From: Pythium myriotylum
Lineage: Eukaryota > Oomycota > Peronosporomycetes > Pythiales > Pythiaceae
NCBI GenBank assembly: GCA_023091665.1
Contig: JALJCQ010000030.1
Span: 1,304,501 to 1,368,500 of the forward strand
Direction: 5' to 3'
DNA length: 64,000 nt
A program made the position numbers and the translations under genes. Positions 31,494 through 42,865 of the stretch are shown piece after piece (within the stretch, counting starts at the first letter, position 1; each line of letters opens with the position of its first letter). The notes beneath the pieces are model-generated. The model was given only the letters and a program-made list of their open reading frames with translations, made no database searches and had not been told where the DNA came from.

Positions 31494-34400
31494 ATGTTCC
31501 TGCAATGGATCGCCAAGTGCGAGCTCGTGCCGCTCGCCGGTGACTCGTACGTATTAAAGGCAAGCGAACGCAGCAGCAAACCAGCATGCGTGCGGTGAAC
31601 TGACCTCGTGTCGTGCGCGCAGAAATTCTCGGAGAAATGCCAGCGCACGCTCTGCTCCATGGTCGTCGGCTTCCTGAACACGGAAGGCGTCGACCTGTCC
31701 GAGATCCTCCCGAGCGGCCACCACATCCGCTGGTCCATGGAAATCATCGGACACTCGTTTGCGCTCAACATGGAGGACGCCGAGGTCATCGCCGGCGCCT
31801 TGCGCATCTACGAGAAGTGGCTCGGCGTTGACGCCAACGTCAAGACCAACGACCAACGGCCCGCGTGCATGCAAAAAGTCGAGCAGGCCTTCATCCAGGA
31901 CCTGCTTGGACAGATGACGCTTCTCTTCGAAGAGCGCGCGGATGCCGCGCGCGCGACCAACGACATCCTCATGTCAAAGCAAGTACAGCTCTGTAGCCGC
32001 GTGCTCGAGATTTTCGAAGCCGTCGCCAAGCGCCGCGGTCCGCAGCTCACGCCGCAGACGTGGGATCGTTTGGTGCGCTTGCTACTTGGAGCAGCAGATG
32101 GTATCCTCCATGGCTCGCGAAGTGTGCTCGGTAACCACCTCTGTGGCTCGCTCGTGCGGATCTTGTTCGAATTGTATTTGCGATCACTGCCATCGTGTGG
32201 CCCACGTGGTGAGCTGTGGAACCTACTCCAAAAGTTCTACCGCCGGTGGATCCACCGACATCTTGTAATCGAGCAATGGAACGCTGTGACGCTCGCCCTT
32301 ACGCGCAGCATGATGCGCCACTTGCAAACACTCGAGAACAGCAAGGATTTTGACATCGTTTGGGCAGAAAATCGCATTCAATCTCGGTTCGAACTCGACA
32401 TGTCGCTGGTATCGTATGCCTGGTATCGTCTTATCCGCGTCGTGGGTCATCCAACAGGTTTCAATGACCCTGACGTCTATTTGGTTGCTCTGGTAAGTGA
32501 GCGCAATTTTAAAGTGTTTGTTCCGGGTTCTAATTTGTAGGATTACGACATTGTAGAAAGGAATCAGCAGGCTCGCGGACGAGTTTACAAGGATCGAACA
32601 GATCCCTGTCGTTCAGTGGAATCAAGTGTTGGGCGCTTTGAACTCCGCTATCAGCAATCGCGAAGCCGTTCAGACGTCGTCACACGGCAACGACACCAAC
32701 GGTGCTTTGGCTTCTCACAAGGGAAGTAATGGCTCGTCATCCCGTCGACCACGATCGCCACCTGATGTGAACACAATTCTTCGGTTGCTCGGACCGTGGC
32801 TATTCGATGCATGCCTCAGTCGCAGTCCACGTTATGCTGCTTGTCGAGCAGAAGCTTTGAAGTGCCTTGGCAAGCTTGTCACTGGATTTTCGAGCGGTCG
32901 AGCAAAGCGTATTCATTGGGCGTATGCAATCCGAAGCCTTATGGCAGTTCAAGCAGCACTCGTTGAAGGCGATGATCGAATCGTCGCGTCCGCTGTCTTT
33001 AACTGGTCGCGCATTTTTGGGTCATACGGAAACCATACACTCCGTGGTTCGGCAATTATTACAGGTTCTTTTCACAGAGGTGTGGAACGAATAATACGGT
33101 GGGTGTTAACCAGTATGATCGTGGTTGGATCCTCGCAAACCTAACATTCCATTAGATTGGCAGAGAGAATGGGACCGGAAGAACAGTCGATCGGCGGCAT
33201 GCCTCTTGTTCTCCTCCGGCGAGCTTGCATCGAGGCGTGTTGCTCGCTGCTCACCCTCCATACTCATTTGCCGGTACGTTGTTCTCGAGGTTGTGCGAGG
33301 GATGAAGGCATCTCTAACACGGTATGTCCTCCAGCGTTCACTGATCAAAGAAGCTGAGCGCGAACTTGTACTCCCATCAATGGCTGGGATCAATGGCTTG
33401 TACTCGACACTTCCGAAACACACGAGCTCCCAGGTTGTGGCTCTTCTGACCAACGCAATCAAAGTTGAGAATGACCCCACGAATCAGCAAATGATACTGT
33501 GGTTGCTCACAGTTGCTATTCAACAAGAAGCATCATTCTGGTCGGCTGGATTGGCTTCCAGCGAGAGTTCTCAAGTGCCAGTGACGATGCTTCTGATGTG
33601 CTCCATCGTCAGTAAGGCTGCGCGCTACAAGGCTCCAGTCATGTTCACCGCGTTTGAGTGCCTACGTCACCTCTCTCTTGTTTGCGAAGAGCTATACCAG
33701 CATGCTACGAATTCAGTCGTCCATCTTGTCAATGCTTGCTGCGACTTCATCATCGCCAGCAAACCTGTGGTTCGGTCAAACCGTGCCCCATTCTTCCTCG
33801 ATGAACTGATGGGAGCCGCGTATCGCTGCGTGACGGAGTGGGTCGCTGTCACACCTCGTCTCCTGTCGAAGCCAGCTGTTGTGACAAGAATAATTAGTGC
33901 CGTCATTGATACCAGTGATCGTTCAGGTTCGACAGCAGCTAAAATGACGGCTGTCCCTGTTCGCGAGGCATCACAGAAACTTCTTAGTATGCTCATGAAG
34001 CATCACGTCGGGCAGCTTGAAGCGGACACCGGTGGATTGAATGAGAAGGTACGGATACTTATCGGGTGCATTAGACTGTAGTTGAAACTCAACATGCTGC
34101 TTGCAGGATGCGCTGGCGGAGCTATGTGAACGAGATCCAGACACTGCCCCACTTCAGTGCCGATTCTTCTCTATCAACAAAAACGCAGTGTTGACGGTCA
34201 TCGAAAAACCGCCTACCACCAACGCACCTGCTGCTGAGACAATCATTATCATGCGTGATATCACTGGTCGCTATGCCTGGAGAACCAAGCCACGATTCCT
34301 TGACGGTCCCCAGCTCCAAAGCATCGAGGAGTACGCCAATTACGCGGAGACCGACGAACGGAGTCAAGAAGACGATCCTTGGCCGGCTGAAGAAGAGGTC

Positions 34401-35831
34401 TTCCTCGGTGACGACGGTGAAAATGGTCTTGATCAGCAAGATGTCGGTAAAGACCCATTGCTCACCGCTCTTCGAAGCACGAACCAGTCAACTAGTCTAA
34501 TGAGTTGGCATATCCATCCGCCGCCAGCCGCTAACGGAACTGACGCGAATGCTCAGCTACGCCAGCCGCAGGTTGTCCAGGGTGAAGGAAACAGCGGCCT
34601 GATTTCGATCAGCGAACGGAAAGCATCGTTGATGGGAAGAGAAGCTCGGGATTTGCAAGACAGTGTGTTCACTGAGCTGTTAGGACTGCAGGCTCGAGCG
34701 GACCAGGAAGCGACAGCCACACTTCGACTGGGCTATTCGAAGTGTTCCGAGCCTCGTGAGCCTCCGAAGGATGATGCTCTGCAGTCATGGAGTGTTTCGA
34801 GGCGGATGATGACCGAGCTCGGCTTTCTGTCAGTGCGCAATTGGGGAACAATGTTCGCAATGAAGCCATCTGAAGGTGAATTGCTCCACCAACTAGATGA
34901 GCTGGACAAAATTCCGACGAAGGACACATTTGAGTTTGGTGTTGCTTACGCTACAAGTCGGAGCTCTGAAGGCGGGTTCGATAACGTACATGTCGTGAGT
35001 GGCGCCGACATCGAGGTTGGCGTCACCACCGTGTCGAAGGAGTACGAGAAGTTCGTCTCAGGGCTTGGTGACCGCATGGAGATGGCAGAGAACAATGTCA
35101 GCTATGCCTCCTCCTCGTCTCGCTTCATTGGCGACGTAGTCTGTCACTCATCGTACGGAGGTGACTCTTGCTTCTTCGTGTCCACATTCCCGGTCAAGTA
35201 TCGCCACCAGAGCAGCAGCGGTGGTTTTGTTGAGCCAGCAGTTCTACTGGACAGGTCAACCGTGCTGATCGTGTGGAATGAGACTCAACTGAGCTATCGC
35301 CCGGGCAGTGTTCTGTGGGATACCACTTTTAAATTGCCAACGCCGAGTTCCCAGGTGGTGATCATCATCGACCCGCTTGGCAACGATCTATTCTGCGTAC
35401 GAATTGCTCACGAAGGTTCTCCGTTGTTCAACCTCCGCGAAGTCATCACTCGGGACGACGAAAGCTATGTTGATGAGGGCGAAGTCCACTGTGCTCGTGT
35501 ACTTGGCCCACTCCAGGATGGTATGGTGATTAACGGGACATGGCTCGCGCCGTTGGTTCGTCAGACTGCAATCAACGCTGTCATGATCGCTCGGTCATTT
35601 CATCGATTCCAACACGCCATTGGCACAACAACGCTCTCGCCGCCCGATGGGCCGGATTGGGCTCGCGAACGCATGCTCGCTGCCATCGTGGAGAAACACA
35701 TGCGACCACAACTGCCTGGGGAGTTTTATGGAAGTTTGTTTAGTGACGTAACTCGCTACGCTCAGGAAGGGGATAGAGACGGCGAGCTGGACGAAGATCG
35801 AGATAGCGAGCTCTTCCCGCAAAGCGAGTGA
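31494..35831 (+). CDS. RALGAPB: Ral GTPase-activating protein beta subunit (RALGAPB-like)
   Basis: Six exons: 31494-31550, 31623-32492, 32557-33098, 33156-33273, 33335-34048 and 34107-35831. Introns are 57-72 bp and the product is 1,341 residues (human about 1,490). Matches to RALGAPB run the full length: IRWSMEIIGHSFAL, PDVNTILRLLGPWLFDA, ACIEACCSLLTLHTHL, KVENDPTNQQMILWLL, GFLSVRNWGTM, and the Rap/Ran-GAP-like domain from about residue 1000 (DVVCHSSYGGDSCFF, TVLIVWNETQLSYRPGSVLW, VVIIIDPLGNDLFCVRI). In animals the beta subunit is non-catalytic but needed for the GAP activity of the alpha subunit on Ral; here the GTPase target is unknown. Near 33013-33095 a different frame looks more family-like (see findings). 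Confidence 0.88.
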
Positions 35832-36074
35832 ATGGTGTCGAACGGTTTATGCCATTATAGAAGTTCTTTCTGATTCGGAGGTATTGTGTTTGGCCCTGAT
35901 ATTCGTATTTCTATGATTAGGTTTCCAACCTGGCTGTGGTGGCGTGATGCAGCAGACAGATATAGCTACCGACCGATATTTGTATCCTAACGGCGCGCCC
36001 TCCAAAATCGAGATATTACCGCTCCCAACGCATTCGTTCGCATCATATTGGTGTCTTTTGAACAAATCGTTTCG

Positions 36075-39020
36075 ATGTCGTTCTTGACGGTGACACGAAG
36101 CGCAGCAGCACAAAAGAAGGCAAGCTTGCTGTTTCTGTCCACCAAGGGAACTCGAGACGAAGCTGGGGTGTCAAGCCACGATAATGTCAATGGCGATTAT
36201 GGAGCCGAGCCAAGAATGATGGAAGGGTCCTTGTGGGTGCGTGTGCACTCTCGTCGTCCGCGTTATTGTGTCCTACAAGGGCGCACTCTTCATGTCTACA
36301 ACAGCAAGGAAGACGCACTAACATCGGAAGGGCAGTTGAGCCCTTCCTCAAAGAAAAAGATTGTGGTTATCGGCGTGAAGGACGCGATTGATCTGGATAA
36401 GCAAACGAGGCAGCATTTACTGGGAGGCGAGACGAATGGCACTGTTGATAACGTCCTCGTCATCAGCACCCTCAAGTCCAAGCTTGTGGTTGTCGAGGCA
36501 GAGACTCAAACGGAGAAACAAAGGTGGTTACATGCTATGAGCTGCTTAAACTTCGCGTCGGAAGCGTCAGAAAAGGCGTTCTTCCTGTCGTTACTCCAAG
36601 ACAAAGACAGTTTTGACGCTCACACTGCTGTTTCCCTGTTACATCGATATCGAGATAACGCACTCGCCACTGGGCTCATCATCGACCGGTTGGCTGAGTA
36701 TGCAGAACATCATATTGATGATGTCGAGTTCTACATCCAGCAAATTATGCATCTCGTCGTCAATTTGGAGTTGACGAAGACCGATAAGCTCGTGAACCTG
36801 CTGCTGTCGATTTGCAAGGCAAAGGCTTACGTGGAGCATCTCGGGAACTGTATACATCTTGCACTTCAGTTGTTCTGGTTGCTCGAAGCCAAAATCCAAG
36901 ATAACGATCCCAAGACATATAATACGTGCGCAAAGCTGCTCATGTCCATCGAAGCAAATGTTGTCAATCAACAATTTGAGTTAACGCCTGCCAACTCTTC
37001 TCCTGAATCGATTTCGATCATGCTGATGAAGATATCTGGGATGAAAGAGCGGATCGGCGAGATGAAGAGAGCGGCGACAGTATCAGACTTGAACGTTTCT
37101 GACGCAACATTTGGAATGCCGCAACAGGAAGACCAAGCACCCACTGTAAAGAACCGAACACATGATTACAGTAGCAACCCTACACTATCAGATACCGATT
37201 CGAAGATGCAGCGGGAGCTTTTAATGCAATGGATGGAAAAAGAACGGCAAAAAAGGTACAAATACTTTCATGAGCAACGCGACTTCATTAAGGCGTTGAC
37301 AGATATCTCAGAGAAGATGCGCTCTATCGAGCCCCCGACGGAGCGCAAGAAGCATCTTCCTGTTGCCTTAGAGCAGCTTGTTATTCCACCGATGGCGTAC
37401 GTTCCACTTGGTCGAGTGTCAGACCCATTCTCACGTATCACGCGGGTGCTCAAGGATGAAGGTACCGTATTCTCAACTCACAGTCGTGCACCGTGCTTGA
37501 TCTGTTTTGAGGTGGTTAAAGATCAAATTAACGCTGCTGGTCAGCGTGCGTCGTTTTCACGACCAAGTACAGGGCTGAACTCGTCGAGAAAAGGCTCTGC
37601 TCTGACTGCACAAGTGAGCGCAAGCAACATGTCAATATCGATAGCATCGTACACAGATGAAGAAGCAGAGGTCGCGGCCTGCATCATAAAGTTCTCCTTC
37701 AAGGGAAACCTCGTATGCGTGGACACCCAACATCCAGAAGAAGATGAAAGGTTTGACGAAGAAGTTGAGCAGGTCGCCACAATGTCCCAAGAGGATACCG
37801 CGACTGAAGAAGCCAACATTTATGCGCTCGAACGCCATCTCAATATCACAAGCGAAGATTCTTCTTCTACAGCAGCTAATTTGGAGCAGAATTCCAGAAG
37901 CTCAATCGACAGCGGGTCAATCGATAACGAGCCCGAAGACCAGAGAAAACTCATTCGCCATCGCTCTCGTGCAGCGTATGAGTACAGCCTGTCCAAACTG
38001 ATGAACGAAAGTAGTGCTTTCGGAGAGCGCTGGAAGGCCAAGAAGGTGAGAATTATGATTTACTCAACTCTCAAATACCCATAGTTCAATTCAGTATGCC
38101 TCCCCTAGGAGCGGATTCGAGCATCCTCGCCATACGGAAACCTACCTGGCTGGGATGTGATCTCCCTTGTGAGTCCATGGAGCTGATAGGATCCCAACAA
38201 CACGGCTGACGATGTATTATTTGGTTAGATATCCAAGAGCAATGATGATATTCGCCAGGAAGTTTTTGCAATGCAGCTAATTACGAAGTTTCAAGACATT
38301 TTCAAAGAGAGCAACATACCACTTTGGCTTCGCCCTTATCGAATCATTTCCACGGGCAAAACGTGTGGGTTGATTGAGACTCTAACTGATGCTCAATCCC
38401 TCGATTCGCTCAAGAAGAGGCAGGGATACACCAGCCTGCGTTCACATTTCGAACGAACGTACGGTGGTGGACACGTCGACACAAAGGCTTTCAAGACTGC
38501 GCAGCGTAACTTCCTCCAATCGCTTGTGGCGTATTCGTTGGTGTGTTACCTGCTACAGATCAAGGACAGACACAACGGGAACATCATGCTCGACACAGAG
38601 GGTCATTTGATCCATATTGACTTCGGCTTCATGCTTGGAACAGCACCAGGTGGAAACTGGAGCATTGAGACGGCTCCTTTCAAGCTCACGAAGGAGATGG
38701 TCGAAGTACTTGGTGGGCATGAATCGAAAGCGTTCGGTGAATTCGTGCATTTGTTCTCTCGAGGAATGTTGGCAGCGCAACGCAGCGCCGAGAAAATTAT
38801 CACGTTGGTCGAGATCATGATGCGGAACTCAACCTTTCCTTGTTTTCAAGGCCGTGATGTATCGAAGGATCTACAAAAGCTTCGCGATAGATTCATGCTT
38901 AACAGCTCGACAGAGGAGACAGTCAAGGGTGTGATGAAGCTGATAAATAGCAGCTACAAGAACAAGTGGACCAAGCGGTACGACCAGTTCCAGAAACTGA
39001 CCAACGGAATTCTGCCGTGA
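36075..39020 (+). CDS. Phosphatidylinositol 4-kinase III beta with N-terminal PH domain
   Basis: Three exons: 36075-38045, 38109-38168 and 38229-39020, with introns of 63 and 60 bp, giving 940 residues. Residues ~48-157 form a PH domain (MEGSLWVRVHSRRPRYCVLQ ... QRWLHAMSCLNF). Residues ~165-300 are the helical lipid-kinase unique domain. The kinase core begins around the 20-codon exon (ERIRASSPYGNLPGWDVISL) and continues with IRQEVFAMQLITKF. The catalytic loop is KDRHNGNIM (about residue 789) and the metal-binding motif is DFGFML. These motifs place it with PI4K-beta, which makes PI4P at the Golgi and on secretory membranes. Animal and yeast PI4K-beta lack the PH domain. The start is the first ATG of the frame. 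Confidence 0.93.
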
Positions 39021-39051
39021 TTCGGTTAGTTTGGCGTACAGTTCATTGTTA

Positions 39052-40522
39052 CTAGGGCCGTAACCTCTTCGTGGCGCCTGGGTTTCCATCGTCGCTAGGG
39101 TCGTAATCAAACTGAGAGAGGCTGAGGTCATTCATGTCATACTCGGATGGAACGGTCCTTGCTTGCGGTGGTTCATTCTTGATCACAGGGAAATCCGCCA
39201 TGCGGGATGGCGGCGGAGCGTTGCGGGGCATGAAGGGCTGGGGTGGTTGGTTCATCTGCCGTGGTTGAAGTGGTATCATCGGCTGTGGAGCGATTCCTGC
39301 TGGGTGAGTGGTGGACGGCGGTGCATTCGCGTGGGTAGTTCTCATCGCAATGGATGGCGCAGGTGGACGGGATGCTTGTGGCTGGTTCAGGTGGGACATC
39401 GGAGGATTACTCCGTGCGGTGTCTGTTCCGACTCCGTTAGCCGCAGCTTGGTTGTATTGACTAACCCCGCCATTAACTGTTGTTGTCAACCGTGAAACCT
39501 CCGCGGCTTGCAGCGCCGATATCCTGCTGGCCACACTCGCAGCACTCGTCTGTGGTGGTGAAGGAGTGGCAACCGCCGGTGGAATTGGGCGATGTTGATG
39601 CTGTGGGGGTTGGTGTTGTTGTTGTTGAGGCTGCTGGTGTTGTTGAATTGCCTGAGCAGCAGGTACCTGAGGTGGCAGGTTCACGAAAGGCGCACTGGCA
39701 GAAGCGGCCGGACTGCTAGCTGGCCGACCTCCTGGTGCAGGTATTGCCACCTGCAGCGGCTGCGGCTTGTTCGAGTGGACGTCCTTGATGTGTTCGCGAT
39801 CGTAGCACGAATTACCTAGGTACTCGCCAAACAGCCGCAATGCTCGTTTCCTAGCATCTGAGATACTAGCCTGCACGACACCCCAAAGACGTTATCAAGA
39901 CAGACTTGGTCGACACCAGCGACATCTACCTCTACCTTTTTGGCCTGCTCGATCGCTGCGCCGAGATGAGGCTGCCCGTCGGCCTGGCCAAACCCAACGT
40001 CTTCATGACTCGTGCCGTCCTTGAGCTCGATGCGCACGAGCGAGCTGAATCCGATACTCCAGCGTTCGTTCTTTTGGTGTCGCTACAGCTCCCGCATGTC
40101 AGACTTTCCGCAAACATAAATCCAGTAAGCCCGTCCGGTGCACGTACGTATTCTTCCTTGCACTCGAGGATGTGGCACGACCAGCCGTTGAAGCCAAAGG
40201 CCTGGTTGGCCAGCTCGATGGCCTTGCAGCTCTCGATGTACGTGAGCTTGGTGCCGCGCGGGCCGGCGCGCCGCGAGAGGTTCTCTTTGCCGAGCTTTTG
40301 GTGGAGAAAGGCGTTGACGTTGGACTCGTCGCTCGCGCCGAAGCCGACGTTGCCGAAGCGCTTGGGCGCCAGCGAGAGAGCTGCTTGGGACAGCACCGAG
40401 CTCAGTACGTCGCGAGAGAGAACAGACTGCAGCAGCTCGCGTAGCTGCTCACTAGCGACGGGCGCGGGCGCGTCGGCGGCGTCGGGGTCGCTCGCGTCGC
40501 CGGAGCTCAGGCGGCGCTTCAT
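39052..40522 (-). CDS. RAD52: RAD52 strand-annealing recombination protein
   Basis: Three exons: 40522-40148, 40082-39936 and 39870-39052, with two 65-bp introns and phase-0 joins, giving 446 residues. The N-terminal Rad52 core is complete: FGNVGFGASDESNVNAFLHQ, LTYIESCKAIELANQAFGFN, GWSC, SLVRIELKDGTSHEDVGFGQ, and DARKRALRLFGEYLGNSCYD across the last junction. This core forms the ring that anneals single-stranded DNA. The C-terminal ~260 residues are Pro/Gln-rich and disordered, as usual for the RPA/Rad51-binding tail, and contain a run of alternating Q and H/P. The gene ends 32 bp from the convergent PI4K gene. With H2A.X in the same window, two break-repair factors lie about 21 kb apart. 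Confidence 0.94.
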
Positions 40523-40970
40523 ATTGTTCTGGCGGGAACCGAGGCCAGCTGCAACATTGGTTTGAATTCGGAGCGATTCACAAATGTATACAAACTAATC
40601 CAATAATTAATTATTGAACGCAAAAATGAAGCTAGTGTAACTATTGTAGACAAAGATATGGATATAATCCACAATAGAGACTGCAAAAGGAGAATGAACC
40701 AACAACATACACGTGAAAATATCAAAATTTACATATCAGCATGCGGTGCCCACGTGGCCTCGTGGCATCGCACTGGTCCGATCTCCCAATTACACCCAAT
40801 CAAACGCCTCTTAGATCCCACAAAGCGACTCAATTGGCTGGAAAAAATCAACATGGGATGGGCTCCAAGTCCAAAGTCGAGGGGCCGAGATCCGTGCACT
40901 CGCTCGCGTGTGTCACTCGCGTCATTTCCTCTTGGACCTCGCCGCCGCCACCGACCTCCTCGCTCTCGCC
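40523..40970. other. 448-bp gap between RAD52 and SEC61 gamma, with AT-rich island
   Basis: Promoter region for two divergent genes. About 40560-40740 is strikingly AT-rich against its surroundings and contains a perfect 16-bp palindrome (CAATAATTAATTATTG, 40601-40616). The short open frames there have no coding character I can recognise. Confidence 0.65.
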
Positions 40971-41255
40971 ATGTCGGACGTCAACACGCTCGTCTTCCAG
41001 CCGCTGCAGCAGTTCTTCAAGAACAGCGTGCACCTCGTCAAGAAGTGCACCAAGCCCGACCGCAAGGGTGCGTCCATCACGCGCGCTCGCCCTCCCCCTT
41101 CTCAGAGCCCCCCGCGCTGACTTGTTGTGATCGCAGAGTTCACGCGCATCGCCGGCGCCACCTCGGTCGGCTTCCTCATGATGGGCTTCATCGGCTTCTT
41201 CGTCAAGCTCGTCCACATCCCGATCAACAACATCCTCGTCGGCGGCAGCGCATAA
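40971..41255 (+). CDS. SEC61G: Sec61 gamma subunit of the ER translocon
   Basis: Two exons, 40971-41067 and 41137-41255, around a 69-bp intron; the product is 71 residues, the normal size for this family (about 68). Sequence features are [20 protein letters not shown], then after the splice [20 protein letters not shown] and a single C-terminal membrane helix ending [15 protein letters not shown]. Sec61 gamma clamps the two halves of the Sec61 alpha channel and is essential for co-translational protein import into the ER. The ATG at 40971 begins the conserved N-terminus. Confidence 0.96.
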
Positions 41256-41598
41256 GGCGCGTCGCGGCCGACTCGACGCGGCGACCCAACGGAACCATGT
41301 GCACGGGAATGCGTTCAAGACTGCAATCTTCGCCGACTTTGGAAGCAGGAGTCAGCAGGGTGTTGTGGGAGTCCGGTGTGCACTGCCAAACGATATTTAT
41401 TGTTTCGCCGTTGAGCTACTGGTGCCGTGGGTCTCTCAAAGTGCGCTTGGCGTCGCGTTGCGCTGAGCTCGTTTGCGTCGAGTCTTGACAGGGATGAATA
41501 GAAAAATGCTCGTATTATAGTCCACCAATGTGTGCTGCCTCGTGCTGCTTCGAAAGGTCGCCTGAGTAGTCCTACACACGCAATAGCTGAGATAAAGC
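41256..41598. other. 343-bp intergenic region, nothing recognised
   Basis: Lies between the stop of SEC61 gamma and the start of the ankyrin gene, both on the plus strand. It should contain the first gene's 3' UTR and the second's promoter. I see no gene, RNA or repeat. Confidence 0.6.
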
Positions 41599-42847
41599 AT
41601 GGAGGACGGCGACGAATGCGCAGGGTTTGACCGAGCAGTGCTTGAAGATGCTGCCGCTCGAGCAGAACTCGCCCGTCTTCGCGCCGCCAATGGAGACACC
41701 CGCACTTACGGCCAATTCAAAACCGCTGCCAGGCATGGCAACCGACCTGGAGTTCAGGTGCTCTCTTCCTTCTCTCGGCGCCATGAGGTTACCTCTTACC
41801 ATCCACCGAGCGTTAGAGTTACATGGGCATCGCAGACCGTGAGTTCCTGAGCATGAAATCGGTCGACTCTCGGCTTCCGGGTAAGGCAAAACGGCGAATA
41901 AGTAGGACTTTTCTTCACTAAGCTCACTCCTGACGAACCAGAGGCCCATTTCAGCGGTAACAAGCTGTCGCTGCAGCGATCCATTGAGCTCGGCATCGTC
42001 ATGACACTTCAAGAATTCTTGGATAGTGAGCCTCATAAAGTGAACACGCTCCGCAATGCCCACGGAGAAACATTGCTCCACACTGCAGTCCTTCACGACC
42101 ATCTCGAGATTGTCCAGCTGCTGCTCCAACGAGGAGCCGACCCAACCGTGGCACTTCCAGCAAACGGAAAGTCACAATCGACGCTTGAGAGTGTTGCACC
42201 GCGAAGCGAGAACTACAAGTATAGCAGGATGCTGAATGCTGCGGAGGCCACGCCAGTTCATTACGGTAAGACTCAATTCTGAAAGGCTGTGGTCGGTCCT
42301 TATGATCACGAACAAGCCTCAATTGCTTCGTATAGCATGTGCCGTAGGAAACCTCGAGACGGTTAAGCTCCTTCTCGCAGCTTCAAACAGATTCAAGTTG
42401 ACACCACCATTTGGGGTGACTCGAGCAGGCAGTCTCCTTATCTGGGCAATCACAGCCGGACACCCAAAGATTGTGGAGTACCTCATCTTGAAGAAAAAGA
42501 TTGAGACAGACTGTTTCGATGAAGACGGCAATAACTCATTTGGCGTCGCTGCACTCTCCCTGGGCAAACCAGTCCACGCTGGGATCCTAAAGGATATTAT
42601 CAAGCTCTTGGTTCTGTCCGAAAGCATCGAGATCAATCACAAGAACATGAACGGGTTGACGGCTTTCGATACCGCAGAAGAAACTCACGTCAAGGAGTTG
42701 TTGAGGCACTACGGAGGCCGTTCCGCCCGGGTTCTCGACATGGAGAGACTTTTGCGATGGGATCGCGAAGCATCGAGGCTTGAGTACACGTACCGCCGAG
42801 ATCGCCTTGGGGCGATCGAGTTGCGACACACCTCAGACGCTGCATGA
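41599..42847 (+). CDS. Ankyrin-repeat protein, four exons
   Basis: Exons 41599-41757, 41817-41838 (22 nt), 41906-42265 and 42336-42847. Introns are 59-70 bp and phases agree, giving 350 residues. Without the 22-nt exon (SYMGIADR) the frame does not join. Ankyrin repeats begin near residue 100 (AHGETLLHTAVLHDHLEIVQ, LLLQRGADPTV), continue across the last intron (ACAVGNLETVKLLLAASN), and include GSLLIWAITAGHPKIVEYLI and GNNSFGVAALSLGKPVHAGI. No other domain is visible. It converges with another ankyrin gene only 18 bp away; the two are not close copies. Confidence 0.82.
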
Positions 42848-42865
42848 TTATGAAGTCGGGTACTT

